This document shows positions 15,868 to 28,498 of a stretch of DNA of 64,000 nucleotides, in pieces (position 1 is the stretch's first letter; every line of letters begins with the position of its first letter). The stretch spans positions 4,147,501 to 4,211,500 of the forward strand of contig JAFCIZ010000005.1 of the NCBI GenBank assembly GCA_017871115.1, written 5' to 3'. A model generated the notes under the pieces. That model was not told the origin of the DNA. It searched no databases and saw only the letters and a program-made list of their open reading frames with translations. This stretch comes from Cunninghamella blakesleeana. Lineage: Eukaryota; Mucoromycota; Mucoromycetes; Mucorales; Cunninghamellaceae. Both the position numbers and the translations under genes were made by a program.

Positions 15868-17230
15868 TTAAACAGATGACATCAATTTTGCAGCCCGATC
15901 AATATCTACATTTCCACCACATAGTACAATTCCAATTTTCTTTAATTGCTTTTCTTTAGCCATTTGGTGAAATTCTGTATTATATAAAACAACAGCTACA
16001 CCAGTAGCGGCTGAAGGTTCTATACATAATTTCATTCGATTCCAAATGAGTTTCATAGCTTGAAGGATTTGCTCTTCAGTTACTGTATAAATGCCGTCCA
16101 CGTATTGCATGATCATTGGAAATGTGTTTTTACCTACATTAGTTAATAATCCATCAGCAACTGATGTTGCTCCCACTTTATTGATTTGCCTTGTCCATTC
16201 ATCCTTATTTTTATTATTTCCTTTTTCCGAGTAATAAGATCGGTATGTGTCATTTACTATTTCAGGTTCAGCGCCAAAGACTAAAATATTTGATGCAATG
16301 GATTTGGCTGTTACTGCGCACCCCGAAAGCATACCACCACCTCCGACCGGGATAATTAATGCGTCCAAAGCTGTTCCTTGTTCGCTAATTTGTGTTAAAA
16401 ATTCTAATGCTATTGTTCCTTGTCCTGCAATTACTGCCAAGTTTTCAAACGGATGAATAAGCGTAGACCCAGTTTCTTTCATAACTTTTTCAGCCTATGT
16501 AATAGTAATAATTAATATGAAAAATAATGAACATATATAAACCATATATTATAAGTATTTTGTTTTGTTATAATATTATTATTAAGAGAAATTATTATTT
16601 AGTTACTTACAGTTGCTTCTCTTGCTTCCAAAGTAGGTTCACATTCTATAACCGTAGCACCATAACCACGCACAGCATCCTTTTTAACTTGAGGTGAGTT
16701 GTTTGGCATAACAATATAAGCAGGAATATTATGATCCAAGGCTGCTTTAGCTAAGGCCTGAGCATGATTTCCACTCGAATGGGTCAGAGTGCTTTTTGGG
16801 CGAAGTAAGCTTACTGCGTTAGAGGCTCCACGATATTTGAAAGCTAAAAAAAATTAAATAAAAGTAATAGCAATAAAAATGATAGTAATATTAATAATTA
16901 TTCTATTTTTTATTAACTATAATAATAAAGATATCATATATTTGTAGAATCATTTTTTATTAATATTACTATATTGTTCATATATTTATAATAGTATGTT
17001 TATATTTATTTATATATATACGTATATGTGTATGTATGTGTATGTATATGTATTTATTTACAGCCAGTTTTTTGAAATAATTCACATTTGAAAAAAAGCT
17101 CTATAGGTAAAGCATTATTCTCTGATGCTATATTATTTACAGTTGAACAAGATAACACTGGTGTTCTATGGACCTTAATTCGTGTAGCTGCAGCTTGGAC
17201 ATCTTCGATAGTTATAGGTGAATGAGTCAT
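15868..17230 (-). CDS. Serine racemase / serine-threonine dehydratase family enzyme (PLP fold type II)
   Basis: Three exons, 17062-17230, 16611-16843 and 15868-16494, give 342 residues, the normal length for serine racemase. The PLP lysine motif reads KTGSFKYRGA and is split by intron 1. It is followed by HSSGNHAQALA, the tetraglycine phosphate-binding loop IPVGGGGMLSGC and the C-terminal SAATGVAV plus CGGNVDIDR motifs. These are hallmarks of eukaryotic serine racemase and of catabolic threonine dehydratase. Sequence alone does not separate racemization of L-serine from alpha,beta-elimination of Ser/Thr, and many family members do both. It ends in MSSV, with no ACT domain, so it is not the biosynthetic Ilv1 type. 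Cytosolic: no targeting signal. Confidence 0.85.
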
Positions 17231-17422
17231 TTTTATTATTATTATTATTGCTATTGATGTACGTTGGGAAAAAAAAAAAAAAAAATAGTAAGAGAAAAGG
17301 AAATAAAAAAATGTATAATCAAACCAAAAAAAATTATGTTTTAAATAAAATCGGAGTTTACTACATTAAAAAGAAATAAGTTTTATTTCACAAATAAATC
17401 AAAGTTATTGATAAAAATTCTA

Positions 17423-18905
17423 TTAAGCTGGAGATGGGGAATGCTGGTGTGATGGTGGAGGACTAGGAGAGTGATCAGACTTTGAAGGTGTATTTTCATA
17501 TTTTGGGGACAATTGATTATATTTTATTGGCTCTGATGATGATGGTTGTTGTTGTTGTTCATGATGCTGTAATGGTGGTGGTGGACGATTAAATTCACTT
17601 CCGGATAGTGGAGGTCTACCAAATTCAGTTCCAGGTGGTGGGGGTCTACCAAACTCACTTCCAGGTGGTGGGCGATTAAATTCGCTTCCAGGTGGTGGAC
17701 GATTAAACTCACTTCCTGGTGGTGGTCTACCAAATTCACTTCCAGGTGGTGGTGGAGGTCTACCAAATTCACTTCCAGGTGGTGGTGGTCTACCAAATTC
17801 ACTTCCAGGTGGTGGTCGATTAAATCCTCCAGGTGGTGGTGGTCGATTAAATTCACCTCCGGGTGGTGGTCGTGGACCGTTGAAGTATGGGCGAACTGGT
17901 CCTAAAAAAAAAAGGTTATAATAATATATATATAAATATATAATCAGTAAAAAAAAAAAAAAAAAAAGGACAAAATATAATAAAAACGGTAATAACAATC
18001 AATTAGTTTTGATTTCTTTACGATTTAAGTGTCCTGTCGACATATTTCCATAAGGTGGATGTCCGGGTGGTCGATTAGCCATATATGGCGCACCAAAAGG
18101 TCGTGGTGGTCCGTCTGTTATTTATTAAATAAAAATAAAATTAATATCAATTAGTAACTATCATATCATTCTCTATTTTTTACTTTTTCTTTTTAAATAT
18201 ATCTCATTCTTTTATTGTATACTTACACCCAGGTACATATTGTCCAGAATATTGAGGAGGTATTACTATCAATTTTGTAAATATATATATATATATATTC
18301 ATATGAATATATTATGCTTATTTTATATATTTTTTAGAATAATAACATTCATTACCTGCACTTGAATTTTCATATGCACGGGTGATTTCATTAATAATAG
18401 CTTGAGCTTTATCCTGACCGATCTCTAAATTAATAAATCAACCATAATATCCCTGGTTTAATAACACTGCTTTATATATCTTAATTCACTCTTTTTGCTT
18501 GTTTGTTTGTTTGTTTGTTTATTATCATTGTTATAAACCTATTTTATTTTACCAGCATAATAATTTCTAACATTCATAACGTGATTTTTGCCTGCATTGT
18601 GGCCTTTCCTTACAGAAGCTATATGTAATTAAGCAATAAAAATTGATCATTTAAGTTAGCATGTTTTTACTTATCAGATTAAATTTATATTTATATGTGT
18701 TCAATTTTAGCTTACGACTATCGTGTGTTAGAAATACATCGCAATATTCTAATATTTTTTAAAAAATAAAATAAAGTAAAATAAAGAATAAAAAATAACA
18801 TTAATAATTGGAAATGGATCCACATCAACATCAAATAAATTGAATGAATTATATATTCTTTCATAATTATATATTAAATGTATTACCACAATAATACTTA
18901 GGCAT
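17423..18905 (-). CDS. SNRPC: U1 snRNP protein C with expanded proline-rich tail
   Basis: Core component of the U1 snRNP that stabilises 5' splice-site pairing. The N-terminus assembles over three short exons to MPKYYCEYCDVFLTHDSP, then SVRKGHNAGKNHVMNVRNYY. This is the U1-C C2H2 zinc finger with Cys6, Cys9 and the two later His residues in place. A helical linker (IGQDKAQAIINEITRAYE) follows, as in the family. After a Pro/Gly/Tyr segment, the last exon (17423 to about 17901) encodes about ten imperfect copies of a GSEFGRPPPP-type decapeptide, then a Gln/Ser/Pro tail. Human U1-C also has a proline-rich C-terminus, but not this Glu-Phe-containing repeat. Start 18905 is the family start. The gene shares a 165-bp divergent promoter with GPI18. 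Confidence 0.9.
17575..17880 (-). repeat. Coding tandem repeat, about 30-bp units (GSEF[GN]RPPP)
   Basis: About ten tandem units of 24-33 bp inside the U1-C tail. Each encodes a variant of [S/G/T]-E-F-[G/N]-R-P-P-P-(P)-G. Units differ mainly in proline number and in Gly versus Asn. The codon pattern is nearly identical across units, suggesting recent slippage or unequal exchange. Confidence 0.85.
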
Positions 18906-18990
18906 CGTTCGATACCTTTAGATTTAGATTTAAAAAAATAGGTGAAAAAAAAAACGAAAGAAACAAAATATAAGAAAAATTTCATTTTTA

Positions 18991-19007
18991 AAATTTTAAA
19001 ACGGCGC
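18991..19007. promoter_or_regulatory. Candidate shared promoter box: AAATTTTAAAACGGCGC
   Basis: It lies in the 165-bp space between two divergent starts, 86 bp upstream of U1-C (18905) and 64 bp upstream of GPI18 (19071). It is nearly the same as the box upstream of the CENP-H-like gene (CAAAATTTAAACGCCGC). Function inferred. Confidence 0.4.
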
Positions 19008-19070
19008 TATTTTTTATAAATGTATAAAATTTTTTAGTACTTACTTTTTTTTTAGCTCTTCAATTTTTTT

Positions 19071-20771
19071 ATGAAGACTATCAATCAAATATATTTATTT
19101 GCAGCGCTAACAAGGATAATTACAATATTACTTGGAATAATATCATACTTATGGGCTGGTAGTTATGATACTTCAGCAGAAATAGTACTATCAGAAAATC
19201 CGTCTTATCATCATCTTGACTTTTTAAATATTTTTATACGTTGGGATGCTGTTTACTTTATACATATTGCTGAACATGGTTATGTTTATGAACAAGAAAC
19301 TGCCTTTTTTCCTTTTTTACCTTACATAACTTATTATCTTTCAAATACAGGTATTTATTACTATCTTAAAATTAATGTTACATTTGTTATTTAAAAAGTT
19401 GTTTTTATAATGAGCTAAAAATCATCTTTATTAATGTATATATAAAATATTTGTATAGTTTTTATGCCTCTACAGAGTATTCTTGGAAAGCAATATACGT
19501 TAGTTGTTGTTGGTGCACTTATTTCAAACATATCATTCATTTGTGCGGCTGGATATTTATACAAGTAAGCGAAATACAATAAAAATTATTTTTTTTTTAA
19601 AAAAAAAATCAAGAAAAAGCATATTTTATTTATACTTTATTATTATTACTATTATTATTTGCTAAAAAAATTAAATAGGCTGACGCGATTAATTTATCCA
19701 TCACAATCTAAACTTGCATTATTTTCTGCAATAGCTTTTTGTTTATCTTTGCCATCAATATTTATGTCAGCATTTTACACTGAGTCATTATTTGCGTTAC
19801 TTAGCTTTATGGGAATGTATGCTATCACCAAGCAATATTACTTTTATGCATCATTATTATGGGGAATTGCTTCATTAACTCGATCAAATGCTATTATTTA
19901 TATTGGTTTTTTTGCACATGAATTTATTATTAAAAGGTTAAGAGGATCAATCAAGGTATATAACTATCTATAATGTGCTATATATATGGAGATTAAGCTA
20001 TCATTACGATTGAATTTTATAAACACTTATTTACTCATATTTATTTATATAGTCACTGATAGTTGGTATTGTTCGAACAAGCATTTATTCATTAATTACT
20101 ATGTCTGGGTTTTTATATTTTCAATATTCAATTTATAAAGAATATTGTCAAGCGAATCAACTCGAAACTAATCCTCGACCATGGTGTTCGAGTACACTTC
20201 CATTCGTCTACAATTATGTTCAAAAAGAGTATTGGAATAATGGATTTTTGACTTATTATGAAATAAAGCAAATACCAAACTTTTTATTAGCAATGCCTAT
20301 TATACTTCTTAGTGGATTCGGTTTATGGACATTTGCATCAAAGGATTGGATACATTGGCTTTCTTTGAGTATCATTACTAATAAACAAGGTAAATGAAAA
20401 GAAAAAGTAAAATATAAAAATTAAATAAAATGAATAAGTGAATGAATGAATTAACTTGATATATTTATACATTTATGAATAAATTTAAAATAGATGAACT
20501 CTCATTTATGAATCGACGAGCAACAGTATTTATGTATTTATGGACATTTTTATTATTTTATTCAACGACGTGTATGCATGTCCAAGTGATTATAAGATTT
20601 TTCACCTCATTACCACCATTATATTGGTATATTGGCTATTTACTTAATCAGGGTTTTCAATCCAAAGCTACTTTTTATCAGCAAATTTTATCAAATGGGA
20701 TTTTATATTATTTTGTCATTTATGGATTAATTAGTACTATTCTTTTTGCATCATTTTTGCCACCTGCATGA
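19071..20771 (+). CDS. GPI18: GPI mannosyltransferase II (PIG-V/Gpi18)
   Basis: ER multi-spanning enzyme that adds the second mannose to the GPI-anchor precursor. Five exons: 19071-19351, 19459 to about 19565, about 19678-19955, about 20053-20391 and about 20494-20771. Many hydrophobic segments follow the N-terminal TM1 ([20 protein letters not shown]). The family-invariant luminal WD motif is present as [17 protein letters not shown], followed by [21 protein letters not shown] and [11 protein letters not shown] are the other conserved Gpi18 blocks, and [18 protein letters not shown] matches the late luminal loop. The C-terminus is [18 protein letters not shown]. About 430 residues, normal for the family. 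Confidence 0.88.
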
Positions 20772-21062
20772 TTTATTTCTTTTTATTTTAGAACAAATTT
20801 TTTAATTTATTTAGTGTATTTTTATTATCATCCTTCTTCTAGAATTATATCTTATTTAAATAATTTCTTTATTTATACAACCTATCAATAATAAAACAAT
20901 ATCCATAGTTTACAATTCTGTAAAAAAAAAAAATAAAGTTGGCATGAAGGAAAAAATAATTCCGAACAAATTTTTAATTATTAAATTTAGCATGATATCA
21001 TATTTTATTTTTTTCAACTATTTTTCTTTTTCTTCTACTTATTTATAAAACTATAATAAAAT

Positions 21063-21318
21063 ATGTCGTCTAATCTATCACAGCTTATTTGGGAACGATC
21101 TTGTAATCAGCACTTGTCTCGTTTTAATAAGCATAATAAATTCAGTAATGTTCTCCATTTCATTTTATATTGTTATTCAATAGATTAATCTTTATCATTT
21201 TAATTTTTTTATCTCGCAATTAGAGAAAACGGTTTATAGTGATCCTTACTTTTTGAATAAATTTACACTGGACAAAAGTTTAAGATCAGATAAAAGTAAA
21301 GATATTGGTTCTATTTGG

Positions 21319-21395
<77 letters not shown>

Positions 21396-23138
21396 TAATG
21401 ATAATAATAAATTATAGACATACTAAAAAGAAAATGATTTATTGTTTTTATTTATAGTTGGTCCGATAGCGGAGAAGTTTTATTATCCGGTTCTCGAAAT
21501 GGTTTACTAACAATATGGAACCCTTTTGATGGAACTTTTTTACATATAAATTCATATACAGGTATAATCATAATACATCGATTAAAATAATAACAATAAT
21601 AATAATAATAATAATATATACATAAAAGATACGTGATATTGATTGATATAATTTATTAATGTTATATTAATAGGGGAAAGGGATAGTTTACAATCTGCTA
21701 AATTTATGCCAATGACTTCAGATCAATACGCTATTAGTGGATCGGATTTAGGATATATTAGACTATATGACATTTCAAGTAGTACTATTATTTCGCAATA
21801 CTCTGGTTTAAAAACCTATACCACTGTAGATACTAATAATCCAAACGATATTTTATCCTGTTCAGAAGATGGTAATATTTTATTTTGAGTATTAATAATA
21901 ATATTTATAAATATATACTAGTATTATTATTTATGCTTTATTTTTAATTACTTACTTTTATCGCTATTATTTTCACTTTTTTTTATGATCATTATTATAG
22001 GCACTGTTCATCATTTTGATATAAGAATCCGGCATTCATCTCTAAAATCAAGTCTGTTATTAGATTACAATTGTAGTGGTGGTTCAATGGCAGTTCATTT
22101 ACGTTCTTTATCTATTCATCCAAATAATGATCATTATTTTGTTACAGCGGGGTCACAGAATTATATTTTTTTACATGATCGTAGGATGATATCTAAAGGT
22201 GGCGACGTCTCTTTTCCCTTAAAATCTTTAATAAAACGTTTTGTTAATAATAATAGCTCTTGCACAACCAAAAATAATCAAGGTTTATCATTTGCTAATG
22301 CATGTAAATTTAGTAGATCACAACATAATTTGGTATTATATATATACATAAATTCAAATATAAATGAAATATTTATTATTTTTTATATATATATTATAGC
22401 TTATGGGTAATTGGTCAGATGATGGCATTTATTTATTCAATATAAATGATGTGGGGGATGATAACACAAATATCATCAAGCATAGATCTTATTTTACTGG
22501 TCATTTGAATCCTTGGGTGGTAATATACAGATTAATATATATATATTTATACATCTTTAATTTATTTTTTCCATTTATAAAATAATAGTCGAATGAAAAT
22601 GTTGGGTTTTATGGAATGGATGATGAATATTTAATCTCTAGTAGTGACGATGGTTTAGTGTATATTTGGCAACGGCATACTCGAAAAATAGTTCAGATAT
22701 TACAAGTAAATGCTTCCTTGATCAGCGCAATTCAGGTATATAACCCCTCTCCCCTTAACATTATTAATCTTAAAAATAATCGTATGATAATGAAACGATG
22801 AAATTTATTCGTCATGGTATTTTATTATTACTATTATTATTATTATTTTTATTATCAAACAGGGTCATCCGCAATTACCTATATTGGCCATTGTGTGTTC
22901 CGGTCAATCTATTAAAATTTATTCACCTTTATATGGTTCCTCAGAAACACTTGATCCAATAACAACTAAGTCTACTACTACTACACGACATAAAACATCA
23001 GACACACCAATATCACATATGTTTGAAGTGGACGATTTAATAAAAAGGAATGAAGAACTTAGACAAGGCGATCCGGTCAACTTATATCACTTTTTAATAG
23101 AAAACGATTTAGACCATTCACCATGTTATATTCAATAA
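21063..23138 (+). CDS. WD40-repeat protein, DCAF8/DCAF6-like (CUL4-DDB1 adaptor)
   Basis: A multi-exon gene starting MSSNLSQLIWERS. The segment with LSRFNKHNKF and later IGSIWWSDSGEVLLSGSRNG resembles the start of DCAF6/8 propellers. WD strands include IWNPFDG, IRLYDIS, HHFDIRIRH (close to the WDxR DDB1-binding box), FLHDRR, FYGMDDEYLISSSDDGLVYI and WQRHTRKIVQILQ, ending near LPILAIVCSGQSIKIYSP. The last two blocks are characteristic of DCAF8 (…VSGSDCG, W…TRRIVQ…). A C-terminal tail of about 60 residues is Thr rich and then acidic. The likely role is substrate receptor of a Cullin4 ubiquitin ligase; the choice between DCAF5, 6 and 8 is not certain. Introns contain (TA)n(ATA)n runs, for example 21321-21393. 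Confidence 0.72.
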
Positions 23139-23655
23139 TTTTTCTACCTTTTCACTTACAGCAATTCTGACTTTTAGTCATTTCTAGTATATTTATACCT
23201 AGTTTTTTTCCTATTTTCTTTACAAATTTTTTATTTTATTTTTATTTACATTTTTTAAATATATAAATATCATGTATTGTTATTACTATTCTTAAGTGTA
23301 TACAAAAAATTGCTTTCGCAATATGAGATAAATAGATATAGTAATTGATAATTGACATTAAAAAGAAGTAGATAATTAAAATAAAATAAAAGATAGATGT
23401 TTTATTCTTTAGATAAGCATGAAATATATTTACAATTGTTTTATTCAAAGGAACTCATACTATTAATAAGTTATATCATTATTATTATTATATAATATTT
23501 TAAAAAAAAAATAGCAATGACAACAGAAAAAAAGACAAGGTCTTATATAAATTTAGACATGTTAGCTTAAAAATATTTTTTTTTTTGTTACAAAGGTATG
23601 TAAGAGGTACAAAAAAATTATAACATGATGCATTTTTTGCTTATCTTAAATAATA

Positions 23656-23701
<46 letters not shown>

Positions 23702-23978
23702 TAATAATAATAATAATCCACTTTATCATAAAACATGTTTCGAATTTTTACATTTGTTTATATGTTTTATACTCACTATTTATAAAATGATTTTCATATG
23801 AATTTTTTAATATTAATATTATAATTTTGATTATGATATTTTTATTAACAACAATAAATTAACACGTTATTGCTGATAGTATATAAAATGGGTCAAGGTT
23901 TTCTTTATTTTTCTTTCTTTTTCTTCTTAATTAAATATACCTTTTATTTCTATTTCTATTCAAAAAAAAAATCACATA
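23139..23978. other. Intergenic with (AAT)n microsatellite
   Basis: Spacer between the DCAF8-like stop and the Vip1-like start. It contains an imperfect (AAT)n tract at about 23650-23716 and T/A tracts. No gene seen; ORFs on the minus strand here are low-complexity Ile/Tyr/Phe. Confidence 0.5.
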
Positions 23979-25435
23979 ATGTTAACCTGGGAAACTATCA
24001 AGGTAAATTAATAAAGGTTATATAATAAAATAAGAGTAATTATTTAATGGGTAATAGCTAATTTAACAGTAATTTTTTTTAATATATTTTTTTTTTTCGT
24101 TTTTTAGTTACCTCAAGAGCCTTCACCAAACTACATTCTTGTTAATAACATTTCATTAGGATCAACTGATGCTACAGGTAAAATAATAATTACTAGGGGT
24201 TATATTTATATATCTTTAAAATGATAATGATAATATTAATACTGCTTATGTAAATATATTGTTATTACCATTTCTATAACTTTAGTAAAGGAATTCTTTT
24301 TATTTTGTGGGAAAATCAAAGAATTTGAATTACAAATGTAAGCTTGATAAAAAAAATCTTGAAACACGTAAACAAAATCCTTGATGAATACAATTTATGA
24401 TAACAATATCCATTTTTATTTTTTATTTTTTATTTTTTGTTTTTATTTAAATATGAACACGCATATATATATATAGTGATGAAACTGAATCAAGTCAAGT
24501 TGCTTTAATTCATTTTGAAAGAGAATCAGCTGCTAGAACCGCGTCCTTACTTAGCAATGGTAAGTAAACATAATTATTACCTTATATAGAAATTGATACA
24601 TTGGCACCCAGTTAGAAAATTTATTTTTGACACTAAATGACAAATAACTATATTTATTTATTTATTAATTTTTTTGTTTATTATTTTTTATTACATTTAA
24701 ATATATACATATATTAATAGCTTTGCTTGACGAACAACATATTACGGCTGTACCTTATTATTCAGATTATTTCTCTTTTGATGATAAAGCAAGTGATGAC
24801 GGAAGTGAAGCAAGTCAAGAGTCTAAACCAAAAACTCGCATTGTTGCTGAAATTTTGGCAAATGGTTATATTTTACAAGATCAAATTGTTGCTAAGGGTT
24901 TACAGTATGATCAAAAATACCATTTCTCTACTACATTATCAAGCTACTTAAATGTCTTACAATCCAATGGTAAAATAAATAAATATATATACATATATAA
25001 ATAATAATAATAGTATTAATTAAAGTTCATTTATAATATATAAATATATATATTAAAAAACCAGTGAAACATTTTGATGATAAGTATCGTATTTGGGATC
25101 GTGCTGTTGAAATTGATCAAAAGTATAAACTTCAAGAAAAAATGCAATTTGCTGTCTCCAAAGCTCAAGAAGCCTTAAATACACCAACTGGTCAAAAAGT
25201 TCATGGTCTTGCTAGTCAGACTATGAATCATATTGCTACTGTGCACTATGAAGCTAAACGAATTCAAAATGATAAATTAGGGAATAGTCATCAATCACTT
25301 CAAGAAACAGAAGAAGAGGAAGAAAAAGAAGTAAAAAATGAAGAAACTAAGGATCAAAATCTTGAAAATAATATTGTTAATGTTCCTCCAACCGTAGATC
25401 TTCATAATAATATCACACCCACTTTGGTTGCATAA
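23979..25435 (+). CDS. Vip1/BPA1-like RRM protein
   Basis: Six exons, 23979-24002, 24108-24177, 24286-24337, 24477-24559, 24721-24969 and 25065-25435, give exactly 282 residues. The RRM spans about residues 12-85 (ILVNNISLGSTDATVKEFF as RNP2 side, SQVALIHFERESAA as RNP1 side, weakly aromatic). This is the divergent RRM seen in S. pombe Vip1 and plant BPA1-like proteins. An acidic linker then leads to a helical region (AEILANGYILQDQIVAKGL, FDDKYRIWDRAVEIDQKYKL, HGLASQTMNHIATVHYEAKR) that is also shared by this family. The tail is Glu/Asn rich. Probable RNA-binding or signalling adaptor; the molecular role in fungi is unclear. Confidence 0.78.
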
Positions 25436-25607
25436 TAGTATAATTTTTTTTAAAAAAATAATCCAGACTTTAAAATTTTTTTATAAGCAAATAAAAAAAA
25501 TTTTGTACCATATTCGGTTTTTCTTCAATTTTTTTCTTTTTCTTTTTTTTGGAAAAATTATTTATAAATAGTTAAAATACGTGTATATATGTTGATAAAA
25601 TGTGATT

Positions 25608-28081
25608 ATGGCATCTAAATCTATCACTGCAGATATTTCTTATTATGTTACTATTGATGAAGAAAAAATAGTAAAACGCCAACGTTTATTTCAATGTAAT
25701 AATAATAACAACGATCACAATTCAAATGTCCAGCAACAAATTACAAGTAAGGTACTATCTCGCGCCTCTTCTCTACAAATTTTAGCAAAAACTTGGTTAT
25801 CTCATTATAACAATATCAATATGCGATCTTCATTATTAAATGATATAATAGAATTAAAGAGAAAGTTACTCTTTTCTATTGATCAATTTGTACAGTTCTT
25901 AGATCTACCAACGATACCCTCAAAAGATATCCTTCCTCTTCTAATAGCTTATCATACTTGGTCTAAACTTACCTACGGAACCTTAATGCCTTTAATGGCG
26001 TTATTATTTCCTCTTATTCAAATGGATATAAACAATATCACTATTAATAATAATAGCAATGGCAATGACAGCAGTACACTTATTGATTGTTTTCATCGTG
26101 TCCAAGACGAAACAGTTCTTCAAGATTATTTGGAAGCTATTATAAATTATTTACATTTTAACATCTTGGACAGTATGATTGAGAAAGAGAGACTGGAAAA
26201 AGAAAAACAGAAATCGAACAATATTTTAGTACAAAGTTGGATGGATAAATTATTAGAACAAGATAGAAAAAATGCTGCTTTTTATTCTATCAGGTAATAT
26301 TCTATATGTATACTTAATAGCTATTATTGCGATATTTTTTAATATTTTCTTTTCCTTCTTTTTATTCTTATAGTGATAATAATCATTCTAGTTGTTCCAG
26401 TTTATATTTAACTTATTACGATGTATTTCTTGACAAGGATCGTCTCAGGTATTTATCATGGAATGATAAAAAACGATGGATTATGAAAGAATGGGATAGT
26501 TGGAATCAGTTTTTAATAGGAAATCATAAAAACGTTGACAACGATGACAATCAAATGCAGTTATGGATGCAAGAAAAGATCAATATAATACATTATGGAG
26601 GTAGAAAAAACAATAATTGAAATAAAATTGAAATGTATGCATATATATATTTATATTTTCTTATTATTGTTTGATTTGAAAATAAAAAAACATGGTAGAT
26701 AAACTGGACAAACGATATCTAATACTCATAGAAAAAAACATGCTCTGGTTTAATGAGTTTAATTCAAATATATCATCATCGTTAATTAGTTATATTGCAG
26801 ATCAATTATTGGCGGAAAAGGTATAAAAAGTAAATAATGTAATTTAAAAAAAATATAATAAAAGATAAAATAGGATTAGCAAAATCAAACCAATATACTT
26901 TTACATACTCTTATATTTTATTTTATTTATTTTGCTTTTTAAAAAAATATAGGTAGTACCAATAACTATGATATGGAGTATATATCATTATGGATGTAAT
27001 ACTTTGATAAACACTGGTCAGGACTCTTTATATATTGTAAAAGTTCTAGAGGATATCAAGGATGCTATCATACAGCATCTTAGTAATAAATCCAATATTA
27101 TAGCTGTTTTATTATCCATTGTTCAAATATCGCTTTATTATATGTCTTCCATTCTAACTTATCAACAATGGTTTGAGGTAGTGTCATTACAAAATAAAAT
27201 AGAAGTTATAATTATTACCATTACCATTATTATTATTTTAATATATACACCTGTCAACATCGCCATCGTTTTTATTAACATAATTTTATATAATAGATTA
27301 ACTTTGTTAAAGAAGATACGCAGTGCTTGCAAACTAAAAGGCAATTTCAGCTATGGATGATTCACTTGGAAAATATGATACCTTATGAAATACCAACAGT
27401 ACTTCAGGTAATGTTATATATTTATACAAGTAGATAAATATTTGCAATAAATAAATAAATAATTTTTATATGTATATATGTATAAACATTTAATATTCAA
27501 CCAATGTCATTTTTTATCAAATAAATTAATGAATATTAATATAGACACAAGCAAAAGTATATAGTAATATAAATGGATCCTTAGCAAATAATTATGTCAC
27601 CCTTGTTAAAAGAAAATTATTGGTACTTGGTATAGATGGTTCATTAAGGAATTACCCAATGAATATATTTATGAAAAATAATGGCCCTAATAATACTAAT
27701 AACTTTAATAGCATAAATAATCCTATTGACATAAATAATAGTATTAATGATAGTAATACAACCAAAATTGACAGTAGTCATTATTCTCAGCTTACAGACA
27801 ATAGTGATATAAACAACAATAATCCCAATAGTGGCATACATATTTCAGATTTAGAAAAATTATTAAAAGCATACAATGAAACAAACATGGTTCCAAAAGA
27901 ATTATGGGAGGATTCTATCTTTCGTCCAAAATGGTTTAAGCTCACTTTTGTGCCAGCATTGATGAATTGGAAGCTTACAGATAAAAAAATGATTGAGAAT
28001 AGATATCAATTGATAGAAGCTCTCAATGCAAAAAGAAAAATCCCAACCCCTTTATACCAGCAATTCATAAATAAAAAATAG
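25608..28081 (+). CDS. FANCA: FANCA-like protein corresponding to the N-terminal half of Fanconi anemia group A
   Basis: Six exons, 25608-26293, 26374-26600, 26699-26820, 26953-27177, 27297-27407 and 27545-28081. They sum to 1,908 nt, an exact 635-residue frame plus stop. The C-terminal part resembles human FANCA around residues 480-640 in order: LTYQQWFEINF, WMIHLENMIPYEIPTVLQ, YVTLVKRKLLVL, an Asn-rich insertion, DLEKLLKAYNETNMVPKELW, SIFRPKWFKLTFVPALM and QLIEALNAKRKIPTPLYQQF. The protein then stops, whereas FANCA continues for about 800 residues. The N-terminal ~330 residues are helical and diverged. A TGA at 26618 would split the gene, but the GTAGAA donor at 26601 and TGGTAG acceptor remove it in frame. 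In animals FANCA scaffolds the FA core complex (with FANCG/FAAP20) for inter-strand crosslink repair. The homology call rests on recall, not on a profile search. Confidence 0.6.
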
Positions 28082-28498
28082 CCTTACTATCATTTGATCA
28101 TATTGTATATATAAAAAAAAATGCAATAATATAAAATAATATAAAAAAGTCTAACAGCCTTCAAATAAGGAAATAAATAGTATTTAATAATAAAAATAAT
28201 ATTAAAGAAATATAGATAAAACTGATTTGCTTAATAAAATAATGGTATGCGTAAATATAAAGAGAGTGAGAAAAAAAAAAGATATTGGAATGGGAAAAAT
28301 ATTATTATTATTAAAGTATCGTTATAATCATATGAAAATCAAATTAAAAAAAAAAAAGGATAAAAAAACTAATACATAAACAATTATATAAAAGGAATAA
28401 GTAAAAGAATAGAATAAAATAATTTATATATATATTTTTTTTAAAAAAAAATATTATATCGAAATAAAATAAAAAAGATGATTGATTAAATAACTATC
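28082..28498. other. Convergent intergenic, A-rich
   Basis: Two gene 3' ends meet here. The sequence is almost wholly A/T tracts, including a T8A9 mirrored tract at 28435-28451. No feature seen. Confidence 0.5.

Noticed and set aside
17524..17856. 110-residue His/Leu-rich open frame (LVDHHHLEVN repeats) on the minus strand
   Set aside because: It is the alternative frame of the U1-C proline repeat array; the GSEFGRPPP frame continues in a spliced, conserved protein.
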